Positions 1-5,742 of a DNA stretch of 9,146 nucleotides are shown one piece after another. The notes beneath the pieces are model-generated. The model ran no database searches, was not told the origin of the DNA, and worked only from the letters and a program-made list of their open reading frames with translations. Both the position numbers and the translations under genes were made by a program. The stretch spans positions 1 through 9,146 of the forward strand of contig JAJYKH010000084.1 in assembly GCA_021788685.1 (NCBI GenBank), read 5' to 3'. Origin of the DNA: Deltaproteobacteria bacterium. GTDB taxonomy: Bacteria; Desulfobacterota; Desulfobulbia; Desulfobulbales; UBA5123. Position 1 is the first letter of the stretch; every line of letters begins with the position of its first letter.

Positions 1-69
1 GCACTGGGGAAAAAGGTGAATGAGTGACAACAACCGGCGATGGGCAAGCGATGTACTGGCAAGTGGCAA

Positions 70-90
70 GGGGACGGAGTTAGTTTAATA
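70..90 (+). repeat. Left terminal inverted repeat of the RAYT unit
   Basis: This 21-base segment starts GGGGACGGAG and ends TTTAATA. It is the exact reverse complement of 1128-1148, on the other side of the transposase gene. The two copies match at every position. Homology stops inward at base 91 and outward within a couple of bases, so they look like the boundaries of a mobile or once-mobile unit, or like REP-type sites recognised by the transposase. Confidence 0.85.
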
Positions 91-96
91 GTTTTA

Positions 97-125
97 TTGA
101 CCTATTTGACTGAATTGGCTAAGAT
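97..125 (+). promoter_or_regulatory. Possible sigma70 promoter for the transposase
   Basis: TTGACC at 97-102 (5 of 6 to the -35 consensus) is followed after 17 bases by TAAGAT at 120-125 (4 of 6 to the -10 consensus). Transcription would begin only a few bases before the ATG at 134, where no Shine-Dalgarno is visible, so the message would be close to leaderless. This is inference from consensus matching only. Confidence 0.3.
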
Positions 126-133
126 CCCTAGCC

Positions 134-1138
134 ATGCCGAGGCACAAACGAATCAATGTTCCCGGGGCAATCCATCACGTCATTGTCCGCGGGCTCGACC
201 GCCAGGATATCTTTCTGGACGATCATGACCGGCGCGACTTCCTGGACCGGCTGGAAACCGGCCTCGCGCAGACGGGCTGCCGATGTTTCGCCTGGGCGTT
301 GCTGAGCAACCATTTTCATCTCCTTATCCGGACAGGAGAAAGGCCGCTCAGCGACCTGATGAGGAAGGTCCTCTCCGGCTATGCCATTTCGTTCAACCGC
401 CGGCACCAACGCTGCGGCTACCTTTTCCAGAATCGTTACAAATCGATTTTATGCCAGGAAGAGGCGTATCTTCTGGAGTTGGTGCGGTATATCCATCTGA
501 ACCCCGTCCGGGCGGGGATTGTAAAAGACCTGGAGGCCCTTGACCATTACGATTGGGCGGGGCATGCGGTCCTGCTGGGGCGCAGGCGCAAGGGGTGGCA
601 GGAGCGGCAGGAAGTCCTTGCCCATTTCAGCGCCAGGAAACGGGAAGCGGTGTCGGGCTACCGGCAGTTCGTCGCGGATGGGCTCCCCCCCGGAAAGCGT
701 GAGGACCTGACCGGTGGCGGATTACGCCGAAGCGCCGGAGGCTGGGAAGGTCTGAAGGATCTGCGACAGTCCGGGCAATATTGGCGCGGCGATGAGAGAA
801 TATTGGGTGACGGGAATTTTGTGGATGAAGTGCTGCTGGCGGCTGAAGAAGCTCTGACCCGCCGGGAGGCCATGAGGCGGCAGAGCTGGGACCTCCGGAG
901 GCTGGTGTCGGAAGTCTGCGGACTGCTTTCCATCGAGCCGGAAGATTTGCCGAAAAAGGGGAGGAGCAATAATCTCTCTTACGCCAAAGGGTTGATCTGT
1001 TATCTGGGGCAGTCCCGGCTTGGACTTACTGGCAAGGAGCTGGCAAGCTATCTCAAAATGAGTCGGCCGTCCGTGTCACAGGCCGCCCGGCGGGGGGAGC
1101 AATTTGCAAAAGAGAATGGCGTTAACTTATTAAACTAA
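134..1138 (+). CDS. REP-associated tyrosine transposase (RAYT), IS200-like Y1 HUH family
   Basis: This 334-residue protein begins MPRHKRINVPGAIHHV, a typical opening for the Y1_Tnp family. The HUH metal-binding pair is H60 and H62 in SNHFHLLI, and the likely catalytic tyrosine is Y119 in the conserved RYIHLNPVRAG block. These enzymes cut and rejoin single-stranded DNA through a 5'-phosphotyrosine link. The C-terminal part (about 250-325) is an extra domain of the DnaA C-terminal or helix-turn-helix type (SYAKGLICYL, then LTGKELASYLKMSRPSVSQ), common in the longer RAYT proteins and presumably DNA-binding. The frame is intact and all key residues are present. The TAA stop lies inside the right inverted repeat. 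The ATG at 134 fits the family start, although no Shine-Dalgarno is obvious. Whether it still moves DNA or is a domesticated single-copy RAYT cannot be told from one copy. Confidence 0.93.
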   Translation: MPRHKRINVPGAIHHVIVRGLDRQDIFLDDHDRRDFLDRLETGLAQTGCRCFAWALLSNHFHLLIRTGERPLSDLMRKVLSGYAISFNRRHQRCGYLFQNRYKSILCQEEAYLLELVRYIHLNPVRAGIVKDLEALDHYDWAGHAVLLGRRRKGWQERQEVLAHFSARKREAVSGYRQFVADGLPPGKREDLTGGGLRRSAGGWEGLKDLRQSGQYWRGDERILGDGNFVDEVLLAAEEALTRREAMRRQSWDLRRLVSEVCGLLSIEPEDLPKKGRSNNLSYAKGLICYLGQSRLGLTGKELASYLKMSRPSVSQAARRGEQFAKENGVNLLN

Positions 1139-1148
1139 CTCCGTCCCC
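1128..1148 (-). repeat. Right terminal inverted repeat of the RAYT unit
   Basis: This is the exact 21-base reverse complement of 70-90. It contains the transposase stop codon (1136-1138) and ends 20 bases before the Shine-Dalgarno of the next gene. Just inside it, 1121-1139 is an imperfect palindrome (GTTA..TTA.TAA..TAAC), so this end can fold on itself, as REP-type ends do. Confidence 0.85.
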
Positions 1149-1168
1149 ATTTCCATTCATACACATTC

Positions 1169-1174
1169 AGGAGA
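1169..1174 (+). promoter_or_regulatory. Shine-Dalgarno of the DinB-family gene
   Basis: AGGAGA lies 6 bases before the ATG at 1181 and fixes that start. No separate strong promoter is visible between the RAYT right end and this site. A weak TTGCAA (1104-1109) and TATTAA (1128-1133) pair with an 18-base spacer lies inside the RAYT end. Confidence 0.7.
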
Positions 1175-1180
1175 GAAAAG

Positions 1181-1672
1181 ATGCAGGATATTCCCGACTT
1201 GTTGGAGACGCTCAGGCGGGCGCCGAAGATACTCTCTCAGCTCGTGAAGGCCATCCCGGAAGACAAACTGGACGTGCGAAGAGGCGAAGGGTTCTGGACG
1301 CTTGCGGAGCATGTCAGCCACTTGGCCCACGTGCAGCCCATGCTGCTGGCGCGCTTTGAACGGTTCATGCATGAGGACCATCCGGAGTTTGTGCCGTATC
1401 TTCCTAGCCAGTCCGAGGAAGGGCCTGCTGCGCCTCCCCGCATGAGCATGGCATCTGCCCTCGGCCAGCTCACCTGCTATCGGGAGAGGCAGCTCCTCCT
1501 TCTTGAGGGCGCCGATGAGACCGCGTGGAAAAAGACCGCGACGCACCCGGAATATGAATCCTATTCGCTCTACATCCTGGCGAGGCATGTTCTGATGCAT
1601 GACTACTGGCACATGTACCGAATGGAGGAGCTTTGGTTGTCCAAGGACGCCTATTTGACAAAGCTTGACTAA
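1181..1672 (+). CDS. DinB/YfiT-family putative metal-dependent protein
   Basis: This 163-residue soluble protein has the size and layout of the DinB-like four-helix bundle. Family members bind a divalent metal through three histidines, and some are thiol-dependent S-transferases. The expected triad can be seen: a first histidine in WTLAEHVSHL (H44, with H47 next to it), then H140 and H144 in LMHDYWHMYRMEELW, the usual HxxxH near the C-terminus. No signal peptide is present, so it should be cytoplasmic. The start is fixed by AGGAGA 6 bases upstream. It stands immediately downstream of the RAYT unit, with only 32 bases between the inverted repeat and the start codon, so it may depend on read-through from the transposase or may have lost its original promoter. 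The substrate cannot be predicted. No terminator is visible after the stop. Confidence 0.85.
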   Translation: MQDIPDLLETLRRAPKILSQLVKAIPEDKLDVRRGEGFWTLAEHVSHLAHVQPMLLARFERFMHEDHPEFVPYLPSQSEEGPAAPPRMSMASALGQLTCYRERQLLLLEGADETAWKKTATHPEYESYSLYILARHVLMHDYWHMYRMEELWLSKDAYLTKLD

Positions 1673-1875
1673 AAGGCAGAAGCATCATCTCCCGCTGGCA
1701 GCGGCCCCGGCAACTGCAAGGGCGACGAGAGGCGTGGCCTGGTGCCATATGGGCCGGAGCGCCTGCCGGAGTGTCGATGACCGAGCCCGCTCCCGCTCGA
1801 CCGACGTGGAGAACGCTCGCTGGCTGCGGCTCCTTTGGCCGCTGTTTGCCGCTTTCGCCTGCCAGCTCCACCCCA

Positions 1876-2037
1876 TCAGCCGAGATAATCCCGGCTGATC
1901 CGAACGCCGACATAGACCCCGGCGAGGCTGCCGGCGAGGCTGAGCAGGTAGGCGGCCGTGAGGCCCAAGCCGTCTCCCAGCCACCAGCCAAGCCAGCCGA
2001 AGATGGTGACGCTGGTCAGCATAACAATTTTTTTCAT
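1876..2037 (-). CDS. Small hydrophobic membrane protein, 53 residues
   Basis: The gene reads MKKIVMLTSVTIFGWLGWWL and continues through glycine- and alanine-rich hydrophobic sequence to VGVRISRDYLG. Two membrane-spanning segments are likely (about residues 4-20 and 27-46). Glycines at close spacing (LAGSLAGVYVG) resemble a glycine-zipper packing surface, and the charged ends (MKK and RISRDYLG) suit a small inner-membrane protein. The start is well supported: GGAGGG on the minus strand (2046-2051) lies 8 bases upstream of the ATG. The same frame stays open far upstream, antisense to the kinase gene, but that part has no protein-like character, so only these 53 residues are called. Similar short glycine-rich membrane proteins occur in deltaproteobacteria, but I do not know a function. 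It stands alone on its strand and is divergent from the kinase. Confidence 0.72.
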   Translation of the reverse strand: MKKIVMLTSVTIFGWLGWWLGDGLGLTAAYLLSLAGSLAGVYVGVRISRDYLG

Positions 2038-2045
2038 CAGTCGAG

Positions 2046-2051
2046 CCCTCC
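2046..2051 (-). promoter_or_regulatory. Shine-Dalgarno of the 53-residue protein
   Basis: On the minus strand this reads GGAGGG, 8 bases before the ATG at 2037-2035. It is one of the clearest ribosome sites in the window and decides the short start over the long open frame upstream. Confidence 0.7.
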
Positions 2052-2062
2052 AGTTCTTTGGC

Positions 2063-2101
2063 CCCGAGCGGTTTTTATCTGCTTCACAGCTACCGCACGG
2101 G
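2063..2101 (-). ncRNA. Foldable leader hairpin upstream of the 53-residue protein
   Basis: Read on the minus strand, CCCGTGCGGT (2101-2092) pairs with ACCGCTCGGG (2072-2063) over 9 of 10 positions. Between the arms lies a second small stem, GCT and AGC closed by a GTGA loop (GNRA type), with the unpaired A-rich strand AGATAAAA on the 3' side. The structure ends 25 bases before the start codon and 11 bases before the Shine-Dalgarno, so it could sit in the 5' leader. It matches no riboswitch class I know. A chance GC-rich hairpin is the alternative. Confidence 0.35.
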
Positions 2102-2396
2102 ATCGCCGTCCGTTGCCAGAGTATCTTCCAGAATTTTTGGCCCTTCCCCCTCCGCCTGAGCAGTACTGCCACAAATGAGCCCTTTTGGCAACCGGACCTC
2201 GTCATCCTGGGCAACGCGAGCATTTTCCATTCTCCTCGCCCCCTTCTTCCCCATCCCGCCGCAGGCATATTTATTGCTCCATTCATGCTCGGCAATTCTC
2301 CCGTATTCCGGCCAGAACCGCGAAACGGGAGGATTTTCGCCGCGAGAGCCTCACTGCCACTGGCCTGTTCATCAGGCTGCGGCGCTAGAATACCTC

Positions 2397-2426
2397 GCCA
2401 AATGCCGCTTGCCGGGGGCATTTGGC
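2397..2426 (+). repeat. Perfect 10-bp inverted repeat before the kinase gene
   Basis: GCCAAATGCC (2397-2406) and GGCATTTGGC (2417-2426) are exact reverse complements separated by 10 bases. The repeat lies 9 bases before the kinase Shine-Dalgarno, so it could be an operator for a dimeric regulator or a hairpin in the mRNA leader. No T-run follows, so it is not a standard terminator. Confidence 0.6.
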
Positions 2427-2435
2427 TCCGGATCC

Positions 2436-2440
2436 GAGGG
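2436..2440 (+). promoter_or_regulatory. Shine-Dalgarno that sets the kinase start
   Basis: GAGGG lies 5 bases before the ATG at 2446. The frame is open eight codons further upstream to a TTG at 2422, but that TTG lies inside the inverted repeat and has no ribosome site, so 2446 is preferred. Confidence 0.6.
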
Positions 2441-2445
2441 CGGGC

Positions 2446-4710
2446 ATGGGCACCGGACTGCCGAATTGGCCGGTCACCCCGAAAAAAAAGAGCTGGTCGG
2501 CTGTGCGCTCCTGGCTTTTCTGGGGAGTGGCATGGACCGCGGTCCTCGGAGTGTCGCTTGCCCTCAACCTGCAGGCCGCCCGGCACCTGAGCCGCCGGGC
2601 CGCGGTGCAGGCGGCGGCTGCCGCCGTGGCGCAGGAAGCGGGTTGGCAGCGGCTCGCGGCCGACTACCGCCTGTATGTCCCCCGGCCCGAGGGGAAGTCC
2701 GGCGCGGAGCTCATGCCGGTCCTGCTCGGCCGGAATGCTCCGCCCAAAAGCGGTTTCCTGCCGGTCAACCTCGATGCCCTGCTTTGTCAGCTCCGCAGGG
2801 CGCCAGCCGGAAGACCCGAGAGCCAGGATGGGGTCCGGGTGCGGGTGACCCCGCTCGCCCGCCTGAACGGAACCGAACGGCAGGCCCTTGCCAAGTTCCG
2901 GGACGGGGCCGCCGAGGAGACGGTGATCGGCGGCCAGAAGGGAAAGGAGCAGCTGCACCTCCTGCGGCCCGAAGGTCTGGATGAGGAATGCCGCCGCTGC
3001 CATCAGCAGCCCGCGGCAAGTCCTTTCGGCGTCGTGAAGGGGTCCCTGCCGCTCCAGCCCTTCCTGGATTTGGAGCGGGAGTATCGGTTGCGGATTGCGG
3101 CCGAGCATGCGGCCCTGTGGCTGGCGGGGATCTTCCTGCTCGGGGCGGGGCTGGCCCGCGAGCAGAGGGTGCGGGCGTGGCAGCTGCAGGTCGCCGGCGA
3201 TCTGCAGCAGTGGCAGGCCATGCGCGAGCAGCTGGACGAGTGCCCGGACGGTCTGTGCGTGGTCCGGGACAACATCATCCGTTATGCCAATCGGCGGCTG
3301 GCGGCCATGATCGGCACCGGGGTGGCCGACATGATTGCCAGTCCCCTGACCAGCTTCCTCCCCGCCGGGGAGCTGGTGCGGTTCAGCCGGGAGATCGGCC
3401 GTCTCGATGGCGCCGGAGCTCGGTTCGATTCCGCCCTGCTGCACCGGGAGGGCGGACGGGTGGAGGTGGAGGTCCATGCCGGCACGGTTCCTTTCGCGGG
3501 CGGGGAGGCCTGCATGCTGGCCCTGCGGGAGATCGGGGCGCGCCGGCAGCGGGAGGAGGCTGCCGAATCGTCGCTGGCCTTTCTCCGGTCCATCCTCGAT
3601 TCCATGTCCGAATCGGTCTTGGTGTTCGATGCCGATTACCGGCTCCTCACCCTGAACAAGACCGCCCGGCAGCTTTATGGCGACGACACGGGGACCGTCC
3701 ATTCCCCTTTCTGTTTCCAGCTGGTGCACCGGGGGGAGGAGCGCTGCCCAGACGGTGAAACGGGGTGCCCCATGAAGCAGGTGGTGGAGAGCCGGAAATC
3801 CTGCCGGGTGCTGCATACCCACCGGACCACGGACGGCCGCGACCTCCCGGTGGAGATCCTGGCAGCCCCCATTTTCGACGAACATGGGGGGATTGCCGGC
3901 ATCGTTGAGGTGGGGCGGGAGGCCAGTCATTGGCTGCGGCAGGAGGAAGAACGGCGGCGGAGCGCGGAGGAGCTGGGCCGCCGGGAAAAGGAGGAGGCCA
4001 TCGCCACCCTGGCGGGCGGGCTGGCCCACGACTACAACAATATCCTGGCGGTGATCCTCGGCGGCAGCGAGCTGCTGCGGCTGAAGATGGCCGCCCCCGG
4101 GGAGGAGCCGAAGCTGCTCGGCAGCATTCACGCGGCGGCCAGCCGCATGGCGGACTTGAACCGGCAGCTCCTCGCCTCTGCCGGGCTCGGGCCCCGGCAC
4201 GCGCGTCTGCTCGACCTCAATCCCGTCGTAAAAGAGGTCATGGGGCTGCACCCGCCGCCGGCAGGGGTCCGGACCCGTCTCAACCTTGCCGCCGATCTCT
4301 GGCCGGTGCGGGCGGATGCCGACCAGATGCGGCAGCTGCTCGGGAATCTGCTGGTCAATGGTTTCGAGGTGCTGGGCGAGATGGACGGGCGGGTGACGGT
4401 CGCCACCGCAAACGCCGGAGCGGAGAAGGATCGCGCCATGGGGGAGCGGCAGCTTCCGGCCGGCGATTACGTTCGGGTCGCGGTCAGCGATTCCGGCCCC
4501 GGCATCGAGAAGGAGATCCTCACCAGGATCTTCGATCCCTTCTTTTCCACCAAGCTCATCGGCCGGGGGCTGGGCTTGGCCGCAGCCAAAGGCATCGTCG
4601 AGAGCCACGGCGGCGCCATCACCGTGCGGAACGGCAGCGACCGGGGATGCACCTTCGAGATCTTCCTGCCTCGGGCGGCCCCTGAATTCCCTGCGGGGGA
4701 GGCTTCCTGA
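2446..4710 (+). CDS. Membrane sensor histidine kinase with periplasmic heme-c (DUF3365/Tll0287-like) domain and two PAS domains
   Basis: The protein has 754 residues. Order of parts: a transmembrane helix (about 22-42); a periplasmic region (about 43-218) of the Tll0287-like/DUF3365 type ending in LDEECRRCHQQPA and FGVVKGSLPL, with a CxxCH heme-c site at C182/C185/H186; a second transmembrane helix (about 219-237); a PAS-like domain (about 255-360); a second PAS domain (about 375-490) with four cysteines (C423, C434, C441, C453); and the kinase core. The phospho-acceptor is H528 in GGLAHDYNN. The ATPase shows N634 and N638 (N box), DSGPGI (682-687), FDPFFSTK (696-703) and GRGLGLA (706-712). 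It should sense a periplasmic redox or ligand signal through the heme and autophosphorylate in the cytoplasm. No receiver domain or partner regulator is visible, so it looks orphan here. It converges on the minus-strand rlpA/cytochrome pair. Confidence 0.92.
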   Translation: MGTGLPNWPVTPKKKSWSAVRSWLFWGVAWTAVLGVSLALNLQAARHLSRRAAVQAAAAAVAQEAGWQRLAADYRLYVPRPEGKSGAELMPVLLGRNAPPKSGFLPVNLDALLCQLRRAPAGRPESQDGVRVRVTPLARLNGTERQALAKFRDGAAEETVIGGQKGKEQLHLLRPEGLDEECRRCHQQPAASPFGVVKGSLPLQPFLDLEREYRLRIAAEHAALWLAGIFLLGAGLAREQRVRAWQLQVAGDLQQWQAMREQLDECPDGLCVVRDNIIRYANRRLAAMIGTGVADMIASPLTSFLPAGELVRFSREIGRLDGAGARFDSALLHREGGRVEVEVHAGTVPFAGGEACMLALREIGARRQREEAAESSLAFLRSILDSMSESVLVFDADYRLLTLNKTARQLYGDDTGTVHSPFCFQLVHRGEERCPDGETGCPMKQVVESRKSCRVLHTHRTTDGRDLPVEILAAPIFDEHGGIAGIVEVGREASHWLRQEEERRRSAEELGRREKEEAIATLAGGLAHDYNNILAVILGGSELLRLKMAAPGEEPKLLGSIHAAASRMADLNRQLLASAGLGPRHARLLDLNPVVKEVMGLHPPPAGVRTRLNLAADLWPVRADADQMRQLLGNLLVNGFEVLGEMDGRVTVATANAGAEKDRAMGERQLPAGDYVRVAVSDSGPGIEKEILTRIFDPFFSTKLIGRGLGLAAAKGIVESHGGAITVRNGSDRGCTFEIFLPRAAPEFPAGEAS

Positions 4711-4761
4711 AGACTGTCAAGATCGATTGCAGCCGGAGAGAGGTGCTGGCCGGCGGGAAAT

Positions 4762-4783
4762 CCGCTGGGGCGCTGCCCAGCGG
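4762..4783. terminator. GC-rich stem-loop between convergent genes
   Basis: CCGCTGGG (4762-4769) and CCCAGCGG (4776-4783) form a perfect 8-bp stem with a 6-base loop, placed in the 145-base gap between the convergent kinase and rlpA stops. It could end or protect transcripts from both sides. No T-run follows on either strand, so it is not a textbook intrinsic terminator. A second small stem, CCCCT/AGGGG, lies at 4826-4838. Confidence 0.35.
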
Positions 4784-4855
4784 CATGGAATAGGTCGGCT
4801 CAAGACCCTGCCTGCTAGTCCTGGACCCCTGCAAGGGGAAAAGCAGCGGTGCCGA

Positions 4856-5644
4856 TCAGTGGGCGATGACGAAGGCGTCCGGGAAGCCGGCTTTCTCCAT
4901 TATCCGCTCCATCCGGCGCGCCCCGTCCAGGTCAGACCCCGCGTGCACCTGCACCCGGTAGAACTTCTTCCCTTCCTGCTGGTATTCCCGGACGACCGCG
5001 GGCCGGCCCCAGCCGACCATTTTGTCCTTCAGCCGCTCGGCGTTGGCCCGTTCCAGGAACGAGCCAATCTGCACGTAGAAGTCACCCTTGTTGAAATCCT
5101 GGTGGGGCAGGAACTGCTCGAACCGCTCGCCGCCGCGGGCCACGGTGACCGCCTCGCCCAGCGCGGTGATCCGGACCCGGGCGGTTCCCTTTTCGAGCAT
5201 GCCGAGCTTTTCCGCCGCCGTGTGGGTGAGGTCGATGATGCGCCCCTTCACGAAGGGCCCGCGGTCGTTGATGCGCACCACGGTCTCCCGGCCGTTCTCC
5301 ATGTTGTGCACCAGCACGGTGGTGTTCATCGGCAGGGTCTTGTGGGCGGCGGTGCCTCCGTACATGTCGTAGGTTTCGCCGTTGGAGGTCTTTTTGCCGT
5401 CGAAGTCCTTGCCGTACCAGGAGGCGAGGCCAGTTTCCTGGAAGCCCTCGGCTGAGGGCAGGGGGTAGTAGGTTTTGCCCCGGACGCAATAGGGACGCAG
5501 GGTGGCCGGGACACGGCAGGGGGGCCGAGTCGGTGGAGGCTGCTCGGCCCCGGGGCGGCCGGCCGGGACCCTGATGACGTGCGGCGCGCAGCCGGCCAGG
5601 GCCAGCAGGAGCGCAGTCTGCAGGAGCCGCAACGCTCCTTTCAT
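4856..5644 (-). CDS. rlpA: RlpA-like lipoprotein, septal ring lytic transglycosylase family, with SPOR domain
   Basis: This 262-residue protein starts with a lipoprotein signal (MKGALRLLQTALLLALAGC, lipobox LAGC, acylated C19). A proline-rich linker follows, then the double-psi beta-barrel typical of RlpA (about 70-165): GLASWYGKDFDGKKTSNGE, AAHKTLPM and RINDRGPFVKGRIIDLT. H101 and D127 correspond to the conserved catalytic pair of RlpA lytic transglycosylases, which cut glycan strands lacking stem peptides. The C-terminal SPOR domain (about 187-262, GDFYVQIGSF onward) binds denuded glycan at the division site. The expected location is the outer membrane, facing the periplasm. The start at 5644 is chosen because it places the signal peptide correctly, although its Shine-Dalgarno is poor. 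An in-frame ATG at 5746 overlaps the cytochrome stop and would add 34 polar residues before the signal. Gene order suggests co-transcription with the upstream cytochrome. Confidence 0.92.
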   Translation of the reverse strand: MKGALRLLQTALLLALAGCAPHVIRVPAGRPGAEQPPPTRPPCRVPATLRPYCVRGKTYYPLPSAEGFQETGLASWYGKDFDGKKTSNGETYDMYGGTAAHKTLPMNTTVLVHNMENGRETVVRINDRGPFVKGRIIDLTHTAAEKLGMLEKGTARVRITALGEAVTVARGGERFEQFLPHQDFNKGDFYVQIGSFLERANAERLKDKMVGWGRPAVVREYQQEGKKFYRVQVHAGSDLDGARRMERIMEKAGFPDAFVIAH

Positions 5645-5742
5645 TTTTGCCGGTCTCGCTAAAAGCCGCTCCGCCGGCCCGTTCTCTGAATGCTGCTCGT
5701 TTTCTCGTTCACGCCCGCCGGGGTCCGGAGGTGGCGAGACCA

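Larger units (their letters stand above)
2038..2445. other. 408-base divergent gap without a convincing gene
   Basis: This stretch separates the 53-residue protein (-) from the kinase (+). Open frames across it have no recognisable protein features and no good ribosome sites. It holds the leader hairpin at 2063-2101, a 10-base palindrome GCAGTACTGC at 2160-2169, a short stem GCCTG/CAGGC at 2363-2377, and a perfect 10-base inverted repeat at 2397-2426 close to the kinase start. Part of it is pyrimidine-rich on the plus strand (about 2220-2265). It presumably carries both promoters, but I see no consensus -35/-10 pair. TAGAAT at 2386-2391 is a lone -10-like match. Confidence 0.6.

Noticed and set aside
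1..27. Possible C-terminal tail of an upstream gene (ALGKKVNE then TGA)
   Set aside because: Eight residues are too few to identify, and two other frames also close within 30 bases.
1673..1875. Small open frames and a GCGGC/GCCGC hairpin between the DinB-family gene and the small membrane protein
   Set aside because: The frames lack ribosome sites and have arginine- and serine-rich random composition. The 5-bp hairpin has no T-run, so it is not called a terminator.
2310..2430. Resemblance to a cobalamin riboswitch (GCCACTGG and nearby GC-rich stems)
   Set aside because: The required conserved boxes are not present in the right order, and the downstream gene is a kinase unrelated to cobalamin.
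2038..4608. Very long minus-strand open frame running antisense through the kinase gene
   Set aside because: It mirrors the kinase codons in GC-rich DNA, is rich in Pro, Gly, Arg and His, and shows no domain. Only its last 53 codons (1876-2037), with their own ribosome site, look real.
4826..4838. CCCCT/AGGGG stem-loop as an intrinsic terminator
   Set aside because: The stem is only 5 bp. On the plus strand it is followed by A residues and on the minus strand by TCC, so no T-run follows on either strand.
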